The translations under genes and the position numbers were made by a program. Shown here one piece after another: positions 11,914 through 21,200 of a stretch of DNA of 64,000 bases (the stretch's first letter is position 1; the number at the start of each line of letters is the position of its first letter). The stretch covers positions 2,666,001 through 2,730,000 of the forward strand of contig NZ_LT593974.1 of assembly GCF_900086985.1 (NCBI RefSeq), read 5' to 3'. The DNA is from Halomonas sp. HL-93 (GTDB lineage Bacteria > Pseudomonadota > Gammaproteobacteria > Pseudomonadales > Halomonadaceae). The notes beneath the pieces were generated by a model. That model was not told where the DNA came from. It worked only from the letters and a program-made list of their open reading frames with translations, and searched no databases.

Positions 11914-13503
11914 ATGTCTCTCCCCTCCAAGGCTATTCTACTTGGCTTGGCGCTTGGTTGCGTCACCGGGGCGAACGCCGCCGAGGCAAAACAGCAGCTC
12001 GTGTTGGCCATTGGCGGAGAGCCGGAACAAGGCTTCGACCCGCTGCTCGGCTGGGGGCAGTATGGCAACCCGCTATTTCAATCGACATTGCTCTCGCGGG
12101 GTCGCGACTTATCCCCGCAGCCACAAGTGGCCACCGACTGGTCGCTGTCCGAGGACCGTCTGACCTGGACGCTGACGCTGCGCGATGACATTCGTTTTGC
12201 CGATGGTACCCGACTTACCGCCGACGATGTCGCCTTTACCTTTAATGCCGCCGCCGAGGCCGGTGGCCGGGCTGACCTCAGCGCGCTTGAAAGCGCCGAG
12301 GCCATCGACTCACAAACCGTCACTCTGACGCTGCGCGAGCCACGCATTACCTTTATCGACCAGCTAATGACCCTAGGCATCGTCCCCAGCGCCGCGCGCG
12401 ACAACGGCTACGACGATAACTATGGCCGCGACCCGCTAGGTTCCGGGCCGTATCGACTGGTGGAGTGGCAAGAGGGCGAGCAACTGATTGTCGAGCGTAA
12501 CCCACACTTTTATGGCCCCACGCCGCCGTTTGAGCGGCTGGTGTTTTTGTTCACCGGCGAGGATACCACCCTGAATGCCGTTCGCGCAGGTGAAGTGGAC
12601 CTGGCCGCCCTGCCGCCTGCACTTGCTAACCGGTTGCCCTCGCACATGCGCCGCGTGGTGATGGAGAGCGTCGATAACCGCGGCATTTTATTTCCCATGC
12701 AGCCCGACAACGGCGAAACCGCGGATAACGGCGCGCCCATCGGCAATGATGTCACTGCCGATATTGCCATTCGCCAAGCAATCAACCTGGCGCTCGACCG
12801 CGACACCCTGGTGGATGTGGCGCTCGAAGGCTACGGCCGTCCGGCGTTTGGCCCCGCCGACGGCCTGCCGTGGAGCGACTCCGACGAAACGCTGGATGCC
12901 CCCGATCTCGAACGTGCAGCGGCGTTACTCGACAACGCCGGCTGGCACCAAAGCGACGACAACCTGCGCGAAAAAGACGGCCAGCCAGCCCGCTTCAAGC
13001 TGACCTACCCCGCCGGCGACACCACCCGGCAACGGCTGGCGGAAATTAGCGCGCAAATGGTCCGCCCGCTGGGCATCGAGATGCAACCTACCGCCCGCCA
13101 CTGGGACGAGATACAGCGCAAAGCCCTCCACCAAGATGCGGTGGTGATGGGATTTGGCAGCCATAGTCCTCAAGAGATTTATTACCTGTACCACAGCCAG
13201 CATAGCGGCAACGGCTTTTACAACAGCGGCTTTTACGCCAACCCCAGCGTGGACGACCACCTGGGTGACGCCCAGCAAGCCGCCAGTGCAGAACAGGCCG
13301 CGGAGCACTGGCAAGCCGCCCAGTGGGACGGCGACACCGGCTACGGCGTGCGCGGTGAGGCCACCTGGGCGTGGATGGTCAACCTGGAACACGTTTACAC
13401 CGCCGACCGATGCCTCGACCTTGGCACCCTGGGCGTTGCCCCCCACGGCCACGGCTGGCCGGTTACCGCTAACCTGCTCGACTGGCGCTGGACGTGCGAC
13501 TAA
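11914..13503 (+). CDS. nikA: Nickel ABC transporter, periplasmic binding protein NikA
   Basis: Captures nickel, in E. coli as a complex with a small organic chelator, and delivers it to NikBC. The protein of about 529 residues has a signal peptide (MSLPSKAILLGLALGCVTGANA) and the family-5 solute-binding fold. Recognisable segments are EPEQGFDPLLGWGQYGNPLFQSTLL, DPLGSGPYRLVEWQEGEQLIVERNPHF and MGFGSHSPQEIYYLYHS, the last close to the Ni-site region. I used the ATG at 11914; a longer frame from 11839 would begin upstream of the NikR operator. The stop overlaps the nikB start by 10 bases. Confidence 0.94.
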   Translation: MSLPSKAILLGLALGCVTGANAAEAKQQLVLAIGGEPEQGFDPLLGWGQYGNPLFQSTLLSRGRDLSPQPQVATDWSLSEDRLTWTLTLRDDIRFADGTRLTADDVAFTFNAAAEAGGRADLSALESAEAIDSQTVTLTLREPRITFIDQLMTLGIVPSAARDNGYDDNYGRDPLGSGPYRLVEWQEGEQLIVERNPHFYGPTPPFERLVFLFTGEDTTLNAVRAGEVDLAALPPALANRLPSHMRRVVMESVDNRGILFPMQPDNGETADNGAPIGNDVTADIAIRQAINLALDRDTLVDVALEGYGRPAFGPADGLPWSDSDETLDAPDLERAAALLDNAGWHQSDDNLREKDGQPARFKLTYPAGDTTRQRLAEISAQMVRPLGIEMQPTARHWDEIQRKALHQDAVVMGFGSHSPQEIYYLYHSQHSGNGFYNSGFYANPSVDDHLGDAQQAASAEQAAEHWQAAQWDGDTGYGVRGEATWAWMVNLEHVYTADRCLDLGTLGVAPHGHGWPVTANLLDWRWTCD

Positions 13504-14474
13504 TCGCCTTCGTGGCCGTTCGCCTGCTGCGCCTCGCGCTGGTGCTGGTGTGCGTGGCGGCGGTGTCGTTTGGCTTGATGATGCTGTCACCCATCGACCC
13601 GGTGGACGCTTATCTGGGGCCACAAATGGCGCAGGTAAGTCCCGAACAACGGGCGCTGATTGCCGAACGTTGGGGGTTTGACGCGCCCCCCGTGGTTCAG
13701 TTTGGCCACTGGATGAGCCAACTTCTGCACGGTGACCTGGGCATCAGCCATATCTATAACCAACCGGTGAGCGAAGTAATCGGCCAGCGCTTTCAACGCT
13801 CTATCGCCCTGCTCGGCAGCGCCTGGCTGCTTGCCACGCTGCTAGGGTTCGCCCTGGGGATCATCGCCGGTGCCAAAGAGGGCTCCATGTTAGACCGTGT
13901 GATCAGCACCTACGCCTACTTCACCGCCTCGACCCCCGCCTTTTGGCTGGCCATGCTACTGCTGCTGCTATTTTCAGTTTACCTGGGCTGGACGCCGGTG
14001 TGCTGCGCTGGCCCCACCGGTACCCGAAGCCAGGACGTCGACCTTGTCACCCGGCTTCACCACCTCATACTGCCGGTGGCAACGCTTGCCTTACTGGGCA
14101 TTGCCAACATAACCCTACATACCCGCACGCGCATGATCGCGCTAATGCACTCCAGTATTGCCACACATGCCTTTGCCCAAGGCGCCAGCCGGTTAGATAT
14201 TGCCTGGCGGCACGGCATCCGCCATGCCAGCCTGCCCGCTTTGACCCTTTCGCTGGCCTCGTTGGGTGAACTGTTTGGCGGCTCGGTACTCGTCGAGCAA
14301 GTGTTCGCCTACCCAGGCCTGGGGCAAGCAACCGTCGCCGCTGGGCTGCGTAGCGATGTGCCCCTATTGCTGGGCATTGCGATGTTTACCGCGCTGTTCG
14401 TAAGCATCGGTAACTTACTCGCCGATACGCTCTACGCGCTCATTGACCCGCGCATGCAAAAGGTACCGCAATGA
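13494..14474 (+). CDS. nikB: Nickel ABC transporter permease NikB
   Basis: Inner-membrane permease of the NikABCDE importer. The start is a GTG at 13494 inside the end of nikA. The 326 residues show the DppB/OppB layout: an N-terminal membrane segment, a periplasmic region (SPIDPVDAYLGPQMAQVSPEQ), and multiple membrane helices. The EAA-like cytoplasmic loop runs through FAQGASRLDIAWRHGIRHASLPALT. The end overlaps nikC by four bases (ATGA). Confidence 0.94.
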   Translation: MRLIAFVAVRLLRLALVLVCVAAVSFGLMMLSPIDPVDAYLGPQMAQVSPEQRALIAERWGFDAPPVVQFGHWMSQLLHGDLGISHIYNQPVSEVIGQRFQRSIALLGSAWLLATLLGFALGIIAGAKEGSMLDRVISTYAYFTASTPAFWLAMLLLLLFSVYLGWTPVCCAGPTGTRSQDVDLVTRLHHLILPVATLALLGIANITLHTRTRMIALMHSSIATHAFAQGASRLDIAWRHGIRHASLPALTLSLASLGELFGGSVLVEQVFAYPGLGQATVAAGLRSDVPLLLGIAMFTALFVSIGNLLADTLYALIDPRMQKVPQ

Positions 14475-15271
14475 GCCGCGCGCAACCCCGGCGCGATGTA
14501 CTGTGGCTCGGCAGTGTCATGGTGCTGATGCTTGTCGCGCTACTCAGCAGCCGCTGGCTGCTCGGCGACATACCCGGTCAGATGCAGTTTGACGCTCGCT
14601 TGGCGCCCCCAAGCCTCAACCACTGGCTGGGCACTGATGCTCTGGGCCGCGAACTCTGGGCGCGCACGCTGGCGGGGCTAAGCCTGAGCATTGGCGTTGG
14701 CAGCCTGGCGGCGCTGCTGGGCAGCGTGATTGCATTGAGTCTCGCGGTTATCGCCACGCTTAATAGCAAGCTCGACGCCTTGGTGAGTCTGTTGATCGAT
14801 ACGCTGCTCAGTGTGCCGCATTTGATTTTGTTACTGCTGATTGCGTTCGCGTTAGGCGGCGGTACCCACGCGGTGATTATCGCCGTGGCGGTCACCCACT
14901 GGCCGCGCCTGGCGCGTCTACTACGCGCCGAGCTACTGCAGCTTCGCCATGCTCCCTATATCGCCATGTCCCGGGCGCTGGGTAAGTCACGACGCTTTAT
15001 CGTGGTCTATCACTGTCTGCCCCACGTGCTGCCCCAATGCGTGGTAGGGGCGCTACTGCTGTTTCCACACGCTATTTTGCACGAAGCCGCGCTGACCTTT
15101 TTAGGCGTGGGGTTGGACCCCAGCCAGCCCGCCATTGGCGTATTGCTGGCCGACGCCATGCGCTATTTAAGCGACGGGGTTTGGTGGCTGGGCGTATTTC
15201 CCGGGCTTGGGCTGCTGCTGGTGGTCCTTGGCCTTGAACGGCTTTCCAGCCATCTGCGCCAGGCGCTGTGA
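14471..15271 (+). CDS. nikC: Nickel ABC transporter permease NikC
   Basis: Second permease of the nickel importer, 266 residues, pairing with NikB. It has an N-terminal membrane segment, the DppC/NikC-type sequence APPSLNHWLGTDALGRELWARTLAG, and the EAA loop near AMSRALGKSRRFIVVYHCLPHVLPQ. The C-terminal region GVGLDPSQPAIGVLLADAMRYL is also typical. It overlaps nikB and is followed 18 bases later by nikD with a good ribosome binding site (AGGAGAAAGGGAGG). Confidence 0.94.
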   Translation: MSRAQPRRDVLWLGSVMVLMLVALLSSRWLLGDIPGQMQFDARLAPPSLNHWLGTDALGRELWARTLAGLSLSIGVGSLAALLGSVIALSLAVIATLNSKLDALVSLLIDTLLSVPHLILLLLIAFALGGGTHAVIIAVAVTHWPRLARLLRAELLQLRHAPYIAMSRALGKSRRFIVVYHCLPHVLPQCVVGALLLFPHAILHEAALTFLGVGLDPSQPAIGVLLADAMRYLSDGVWWLGVFPGLGLLLVVLGLERLSSHLRQAL

Positions 15272-15289
15272 GGAGAAAGGGAGGATGAC

Positions 15290-16108
15290 ATGCTGTCGAT
15301 CGAAAACGTAACCCTACAACTGCCCTATTACGCCAACTGGTGGCAGCGCCGCTGGGCCACCTGCCTGGACAGCCTAAGCATGAACGTTACCCGCGGTGAG
15401 GTGCACGCGGTGGTGGGCGCCTCGGGAGCCGGCAAAAGCCTGCTAGCCCACGCAGTCATGGGGCTGCTGCCCAAAAACGCCAAACTAACCGGCGAGCTTA
15501 CCTATCAGCAGGCACCACTGACCGCCCAGCGCCAGCGCCAACTACGCGGGCGCGAGCTGGCATTGATTCCCCAGTCGCTCGACGCCCTCGACCCCTTGGT
15601 GCGCAGCCAGCGCCAGGTCAGCTGGGCGGCCCACCGCGCAGGGCACGCCAGGGGCAATGCCTGGCAAGCCGCAGGAAACGCACTCGACCATTACCAGTTA
15701 GACGCACACGCCCGGCACGCCTTTCCCCACCAGCTCTCCGGCGGCATGGCCCGGCGTGTGTTAACAGCCATGGCCCACGTGAGCCATGCACAGCTGATCA
15801 TTGCTGATGAGCCCAGCGTCGGGCTCGACCCTGTGCAGCGCGACCGGGTGTTAAACGCCCTACGCGCGCTGGCCGAACAAGGCAAGGCGGTGATCATCAT
15901 TACCCACGATTTACGCCACGCGCTGCGCATCGCCGACCAGGTGAGCCTGATGCGCGACGGGCGGGGCATTGAAACCGCGCCTGCCCACGCCTTTGCAGGC
16001 GCGGGCCACGCCCTGACAAGCCCCTACGCCCGTGCGCTATGGCAAGCCTTACCCGACAACCAATTCAGCACGCCAGAGCGCGCCCCCCAGGAGAGCCAGG
16101 TTGCTTAA
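15290..16108 (+). CDS. nikD: Nickel ABC transporter ATPase NikD
   Basis: One of the two ATPase subunits that power nickel import. The 272-residue protein has Walker A (GASGAGKSLLAH), the ABC signature in slightly divergent form (LSGGMARRV), Walker B (LIIADEPSVGLD) and the switch His (IIITHDLRHAL). It begins by aligning with NikD proteins (MLSIENVTLQLPYY). Its end overlaps the inferred nikE start by 8 bases. Confidence 0.92.
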   Translation: MLSIENVTLQLPYYANWWQRRWATCLDSLSMNVTRGEVHAVVGASGAGKSLLAHAVMGLLPKNAKLTGELTYQQAPLTAQRQRQLRGRELALIPQSLDALDPLVRSQRQVSWAAHRAGHARGNAWQAAGNALDHYQLDAHARHAFPHQLSGGMARRVLTAMAHVSHAQLIIADEPSVGLDPVQRDRVLNALRALAEQGKAVIIITHDLRHALRIADQVSLMRDGRGIETAPAHAFAGAGHALTSPYARALWQALPDNQFSTPERAPQESQVA

Positions 16109-16754
16109 CGCGCACCATTTGCGAGCAAGCTTTGCCAACCAGCCGCCGATTCTTGATGACGTATCGCTTTCGTTGGCGCCGGGCGAATGGGTTGGGCTTA
16201 ACGGCGATTCCGGTGCGGGCAAGTCGACCCTGGGCAAACTACTGGCAGGGCATCTTATGCCCCAGGCGGGCTATGTGGAGGTTGATGGCGCCGCATTACC
16301 GGCACGCGGCTTACGGCCGGTGCAATGGCTGCCGCAATCACCGGAGCTGACAGTGACCCCCCGCTGGCGGGTCAAGCGCATTTTGGAGGAAGCCTGGACG
16401 CCGCCCGACGCATTGCGCGAGGCGTTTGGGATTGAACCCGGCTGGCTGAACCGATACCCCCAGGCACTATCCGGCGGCGAATTGCAGCGGGTAAACGTCC
16501 TGCGGGCGCTCGTGCCGGGGGTGCGCTACCTGGTGGCCGACGAGATTTCCAGCATGCTCGACCCGCTCACCCAGCTCGCACTGTGGCAGGCGCTACGCCA
16601 AGTGGCCGAAGCCCGAGGGTTGGGCGTGCTGGTCATCAGCCACGACGAAGCACTACTTAAGCGCCTATGCACTCGCCGTCTGCGGCTTAGCGAGGGGCGT
16701 CTGCACGGCGCTCAAAGCGCCACAGCGAAAGCGCCACAAGCAACGTCACGCTAA
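16101..16754 (+). CDS. nikE: Nickel ABC transporter ATPase NikE
   Basis: Second ATPase of the nickel importer. It has Walker A (GDSGAGKSTLGK), the signature LSGGELQRVN, Walker B (YLVADEISSMLD) and the switch His (LVISHDEAL). A TTG at 16101, preceded by CAGGAGAGCCAGG, is the most likely start. It gives 217 residues beginning LLNAHHLRASF; the in-frame ATG at 16032 would overlap nikD by 77 bases. E. coli NikE is longer (268), so this C-terminus is short. The last 68 bases overlap the convergent MFS gene. Confidence 0.9.
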   Translation: MLNAHHLRASFANQPPILDDVSLSLAPGEWVGLNGDSGAGKSTLGKLLAGHLMPQAGYVEVDGAALPARGLRPVQWLPQSPELTVTPRWRVKRILEEAWTPPDALREAFGIEPGWLNRYPQALSGGELQRVNVLRALVPGVRYLVADEISSMLDPLTQLALWQALRQVAEARGLGVLVISHDEALLKRLCTRRLRLSEGRLHGAQSATAKAPQATSR

Positions 16755-17880
16755 GCAGCAGCCACGAAGCGAGCGCCACGCCTTGCCAGCCCGCCCATTG
16801 CCAGAACGGTTCCAGCCAAAAACCACCCAGGCTTGCGCCCACGTAGTAAAACACTAGATACAACGCCGAGGCGCTGCCCCGCGCGCCCTGGGCGTAACGC
16901 CCCACCCAACTGGACGCCAGCGAATGGGCCATAAAAAACCCAAAGGCATTAACGGTCAGCCCAACAATAATTAATAGCAGAGAATCGGCCAGCGTTATCG
17001 CCGTGCCCAGCATTAAAATCATCACCCCGGCGCTCATACAGGCTGCCGGTGAAAACCGCTTGGCCAGCCGCCCGGAAAGCGTAGAGCCCAGGGTACCGCC
17101 CAGGTAGGTCAAAAAAATCAACCCCAGACTGCTCGCGGCCAACTGGTAAGGCGCGTCTGCAAGCCGAAACGTGATATAGCTGTATTGATTGATAAAAATC
17201 AGAAAATTGATGCCACCCAGCGCATAAGCGGCGAGCAATACCGGGGTACGCAAATGCCCGGCAAGATCACTCAGCGCAATGCGCAGTTGAAAGCGCTGCG
17301 GGCGAAACGCCTGGCTGGTCGGCAGCAGGCGCCAGAACAACGCGCCGCCCAGCAGCGTTAGCACCCCCACGGTGATAAACGCCGCCGTTGGCCCACCAAT
17401 ATCGGCTGCCGCGCCACCCACCACGCGCCCGCTGATGCCGCCCAGCGAATTGGCGCCAATATACAGCCCCACCGCACTTAACAGCGCCGGCTTATCAAAC
17501 TCATCGCCCATCCAGGCAATCGCCACGGCAGGCAAGCCACCCAGCACAAAGCCCTGCACCAAGCGCAGCGCTAAAAGGCTTTCAAAGGTAGGGGCAAACG
17601 CCAGGGCCAGCGAGCAGCCACCGGCCAGCAGCAGGGTAATGCGCATAATGCCTTCGCGGCCAATGGCATCGGAAAGCGGCCCGAATACCAGCAGCGCGAA
17701 CGCCAGCGACAGTGTCGATACCGACATCAACAAACTAACGCCCAGGGTAGACACGCCATAGGCCTCTTTAAGCCCCGGCAGCAGCGGCTGCGGGGCATAA
17801 AGATTGATAAACACCAGAAAGGAGCCCAAACACAGGGCAAACGTAGCGCGCCACCAGGCGCGCGTATGGGCTTCAATCAT
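16687..17880 (-). CDS. MFS transporter (YnfM-like)
   Basis: A 397-residue 12-helix major facilitator protein. The family motif between helices 2 and 3 is FGPLSDAIGREGIMR. The YnfM/putative-exporter group pattern is seen in FINLYAPQPLLPGLKEAYGVS near the start and in AHSLASSWVGRYAQGARGSASALYLVFYYVGASLGG late in the protein. The substrate is unknown. Convergent with nikE, its 3' end overlaps nikE by 68 bases. Nothing ties it to nickel beyond position; such proteins are often drug or arabinose-like effluxers. Confidence 0.88.
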   Translation of the reverse strand: MIEAHTRAWWRATFALCLGSFLVFINLYAPQPLLPGLKEAYGVSTLGVSLLMSVSTLSLAFALLVFGPLSDAIGREGIMRITLLLAGGCSLALAFAPTFESLLALRLVQGFVLGGLPAVAIAWMGDEFDKPALLSAVGLYIGANSLGGISGRVVGGAAADIGGPTAAFITVGVLTLLGGALFWRLLPTSQAFRPQRFQLRIALSDLAGHLRTPVLLAAYALGGINFLIFINQYSYITFRLADAPYQLAASSLGLIFLTYLGGTLGSTLSGRLAKRFSPAACMSAGVMILMLGTAITLADSLLLIIVGLTVNAFGFFMAHSLASSWVGRYAQGARGSASALYLVFYYVGASLGGFWLEPFWQWAGWQGVALASWLLLSVTLLVALSLWRFERRADAPR

Positions 17881-17920
17881 TCCATTCCTAATCGTACAAA
17901 GCTGGGGTGGCTACCACTGC

Positions 17921-18622
17921 TTACATCGACCGGGAGGCGCTGGTTTGCGGCGTGTCATTCAGCTTTGCCAGGTGCGAGGGCGCTAACGGCCGCCGCGACT
18001 GCCAGTAATAGCGGTTCCAGTAGCTATTATCCAGGCTCGAGATAATCACACCCTTGGAGGTAGAGGCATGCAAGAAATGCCCGTCGCCAACATAGATGCC
18101 CACATGGTCATACGCCCCCGGTGGGCGGAAGAAGACCAGATCGCCTGCCCGCAATGATTGGCGGTCGATCGAGCGTCCCTCGTGAATTTGCCCACGGGTG
18201 GAGCGCGGCAGATCCAATTCAAACGTATCGCGGAAAATATTACGTACCAGTGCCGAGCAATCGATACCACGCTGACTGGTACCACCAAGCCGGTACGGCG
18301 TTCCCACCCACTCCTCGTGCTGCGACAACAGCGCCTCACGCACTTGCTCGATGGGAGAACCCTGCCAGTCGCCGAACGCTGCATTGTCTCCATCGTGGGG
18401 CGACATCTGCGCTTCCCAGTCGGCAGGCAACCCCGGCAGCGAGCGGGCAAAATAGTCATCGGGCGCGTCGTCTTGAGGTGCGTTACCGGCACAGCCGCTT
18501 AGCATCACCACGAGTAGACAACTGCTTGCTGGCACACTAAAGGAACAAACTTTATGACTTTGAGATAACCTATCTCGTAAAACACGGACAGCGGTCACAA
18601 CCGAGTGTGGCAACGCAACCAT
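17921..18622 (-). CDS. NlpC/P60 family lipoprotein, probable peptidoglycan endopeptidase
   Basis: A probable envelope cysteine peptidase cutting peptide cross-links in peptidoglycan, like MepS/NlpC. The 233-residue protein has an unusually long N-terminus before a lipobox-like LSGC (Cys44). The NlpC/P60 domain occupies about residues 95-210: catalytic Cys122 in GIDCSALVRNIF, His173 in YDHVGIYVGDG and a third polar residue at His185 in FLHAST. The start at 18622 gives a hydrophobic segment (SFSVPASSCLLVVMLSGC) about 24 residues in. The true start may be later, since a shorter n-region would be more normal for a lipoprotein. Confidence 0.9.
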   Translation of the reverse strand: MVALPHSVVTAVRVLRDRLSQSHKVCSFSVPASSCLLVVMLSGCAGNAPQDDAPDDYFARSLPGLPADWEAQMSPHDGDNAAFGDWQGSPIEQVREALLSQHEEWVGTPYRLGGTSQRGIDCSALVRNIFRDTFELDLPRSTRGQIHEGRSIDRQSLRAGDLVFFRPPGAYDHVGIYVGDGHFLHASTSKGVIISSLDNSYWNRYYWQSRRPLAPSHLAKLNDTPQTSASRSM

Positions 18623-18737
18623 GCGCGATCCCTCGTCAATAATTGAGTAAAAACATCAACCTCCCAGCTCTATTCATGAGTGGGTTCTTTTTGATCAACT
18701 GACGACTATAAGCGAAACGCACCACTTATGGCGAGTT

Positions 18738-21200
18738 TCAATGTAACGTGCGCTGGTCGCCGGGCAATGTATCGATATGCAGCGGTGCAAAATGCCGTGG
18801 CTTTTTACCGGGAAAATCCAGGCTCGCCCATGGTCCGGCGAGTATCGGGGCCGCACACAGCCAGGCCACCAACGCCTGCCGAAAACTGGCTAAAAAGCTC
18901 TCTCGCTCGGGGGTTTCGCCCATAAAAAACGAAAAACCAGCGTACATGCCAGCGGCGTAATCCTGCCAGCCGGCATAGTGATCCGCGGCCAGTTGATAGG
19001 CACGCGAAAGTACATCGGCAAAGGCAGCGGATGAAAGCCAGCCAAGCTGACGCCCGGCAATGGCCAGATCAACCAGCTGGGCGATATCCCAGGCCGCCAT
19101 ATCCACTTCGTTGCAGCCGTCTTCATTATCGCGCACGCGGCGCAGCCGCAGCAGGTGGTGGCGATCCTCTTCGCCGCAATCGCCGGACTCCAAAATGGCA
19201 ATCTCGGCGTCCAACCGCTGGGTATTGAGCGTGTAGGGGGCGTAGTTGATTTGGTATTCCTGACGGTCGCCCGCCTCTAGCATGGAGGTTAAAAACGTCT
19301 GCATGTCATCGGCACTGGCAAGGTGGTAATGGCTTTCCACCCACTCACGAATCTCGGCACATTCACGCGCGCTTTCCCGCTGCGGCTCACTCCAAACGGC
19401 GCTGTTCAGCGGTCCCACCAACGACATGGCGGTAAATTGGCTAAGCGTTGGCCGCTCACTGGGTTCGCTCCACGCCTCGACCCGCCACTCTAACCAGTGA
19501 AACAGGCTGCCGGGGTCTTCCAAATGCCAGGCAATTTCATTGCACAGCGAGGCGTGCTCGCTCTCCGGCAGGCAGTGTTCCCAAGCCAGCCAAGCTTCTA
19601 ACAAGCGTTTGGCATTAGGGTAAAAGCGGCATAAACAATTGCGTAGCGAGCGCGCATAGTCGAGTAACGGTTCGGGCTCGAGCAATTCGCTGTTAAGTGC
19701 CATGTGCAGGTAAAAGGCGAATTTTTCCGCCATATGGATGGTGGCCGCATGACGGCTGACGCTCTTTAACGCCTGGCGTTGGGTATTAATCGGAAAATCC
19801 GGCTGGCCAAACAGCGTGGCAGAAGGCGGCATCACGCCGTGGGCGGCATCCGCAGCAAGCTGGTTTAAGTGATGCGCCTGGGCAGGCAGCCAATAGCGGG
19901 CCATGGCTGACGCGCCCTCATCGGCATGCATGCCTAAGGTGCCATCCAGGTATTCGCCAGCCTCGGCACGCTGGGCTTCGCTAATCGGTATGCTGGGATT
20001 GGCGAGGCGCAGCATGGCGTCTGGCTCGCGAACGCCCGCCAGCGCCAGCAGCCAGTGGTGCGGCGTATCGCGCCATTGGCTAAGCAGGGCCCGCGAGGCC
20101 GCTTGCGTCTCGGCGCTCAGCAGGTGGTCCACCGCAACCTGCCAAGGACTAAACATCCCGTTTAGCAGCATGGTTTCACGCTTGGGCGGCGTCATGTCAC
20201 GGCGGTCCATGCCGTCAAACAAACTGTGGCCCCGGCGGTAAGCGGTGACCACCGCTCGCCAGTCGTGGTAACGGCGCTGAAGTAGCTCGGCCGCATGGGC
20301 GGCAAAGGCATCCGCCTCTGTCTGGCTCAGCCAGCCGCTGCACGCCCCGGCCCAGGCCAGTTCGACAAGCCGCATCCAATCCCACGCGGCCCATTCCAAC
20401 GGCTCGCCTTCATTGACAAAACGGCATAGCACGCCTGCATGACGAGACTCGGCCCGGGCATTACGCTGCCATTCCTGACGTTGGGCGGCATCCATGGCGA
20501 GTAAGTCGCGGGCTTCAACGTCCCAACGCTGGCGTTCGCCCTGCGCCCCCAGCCAAAGCAGCCCGGTAAGCAACTCGTCGCGATCGTTAATTTCCCAGGC
20601 GGTGTTGAGCCAACTGGCTGCGTCCGGCCAATCCGCCGTGCTTGCCGGGTAATGCAGCACCGGACGGAACAACGCACACAGCCGCCAAGGCTGGGCCACG
20701 GGGGCGGTCGGCCATAGCGTCACTTGGCCATATTGGCGCAGCGCCGCTTCAAACATCTCCCAGGTAACCCCCGCCCCCTCGGCTTCTGAATCCGAGAGCA
20801 CTTGGCAGGCGTCAATAAAACGGTCATCGGCCCCGGTGGCCCAGCCACGGACACCCAGCGAACGGCGAACATCGCCCAACCAGCCACGCAGGTCGCGGTA
20901 ATCGCGGTTGATACGCTGCATCACGCAGCAGGCCCAATCGCTGGCTTGCGCGGGGCTTATCCAGCCCGCCGCTCCCGCCAACGCCGCCCACTCAAGCGCC
21001 GCCAGCAGCTGGTCGGCCTCGCCCGCGGGGGCATGCAGCGCCTCCAGCCATTGCTCGGCCAGCTCACCCCGGTGGGTGATCCCCTGACCCAACAAACGCT
21101 GCTCCGCTGCCCCCGCATCCACCGACAAAGGATGCGGCGTAAAATGCCAATCGCAAAGCACCAACTGCTGTGCCCACCAAGCATGTAACGCGTCACCCAA
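18738..21200 (-). CDS. Large DUF1266-domain protein, three repeat units
   Basis: An 820-residue cytoplasmic-looking protein with no signal peptide or membrane segment and many Trp. Three stretches match the DUF1266 pattern (aaWD..rlv.la..g...GWls..ea......a......Y.dW......y..g...f.g). They lie near residues 67-118 (GWISPAQASDW...YRDLRGWLGDVRRSLG), 270-330 (AAWDWMRLVELAWAGACSGWLS...YHDWRAVVTAYRRGHSLFDG) and about 700-770 (AAWDIAQLVDLAIAGRQLGWLS...YAGWQDYAAGMYAGFSFFMG). The first copy is the most diverged. E. coli YbeR/YbeU carry one such domain; function is unknown. The start is a TTG at 21200 preceded by GAGGTGA; no earlier in-frame ATG fits. Confidence 0.85.
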   Translation of the reverse strand: MGDALHAWWAQQLVLCDWHFTPHPLSVDAGAAEQRLLGQGITHRGELAEQWLEALHAPAGEADQLLAALEWAALAGAAGWISPAQASDWACCVMQRINRDYRDLRGWLGDVRRSLGVRGWATGADDRFIDACQVLSDSEAEGAGVTWEMFEAALRQYGQVTLWPTAPVAQPWRLCALFRPVLHYPASTADWPDAASWLNTAWEINDRDELLTGLLWLGAQGERQRWDVEARDLLAMDAAQRQEWQRNARAESRHAGVLCRFVNEGEPLEWAAWDWMRLVELAWAGACSGWLSQTEADAFAAHAAELLQRRYHDWRAVVTAYRRGHSLFDGMDRRDMTPPKRETMLLNGMFSPWQVAVDHLLSAETQAASRALLSQWRDTPHHWLLALAGVREPDAMLRLANPSIPISEAQRAEAGEYLDGTLGMHADEGASAMARYWLPAQAHHLNQLAADAAHGVMPPSATLFGQPDFPINTQRQALKSVSRHAATIHMAEKFAFYLHMALNSELLEPEPLLDYARSLRNCLCRFYPNAKRLLEAWLAWEHCLPESEHASLCNEIAWHLEDPGSLFHWLEWRVEAWSEPSERPTLSQFTAMSLVGPLNSAVWSEPQRESARECAEIREWVESHYHLASADDMQTFLTSMLEAGDRQEYQINYAPYTLNTQRLDAEIAILESGDCGEEDRHHLLRLRRVRDNEDGCNEVDMAAWDIAQLVDLAIAGRQLGWLSSAAFADVLSRAYQLAADHYAGWQDYAAGMYAGFSFFMGETPERESFLASFRQALVAWLCAAPILAGPWASLDFPGKKPRHFAPLHIDTLPGDQRTLH

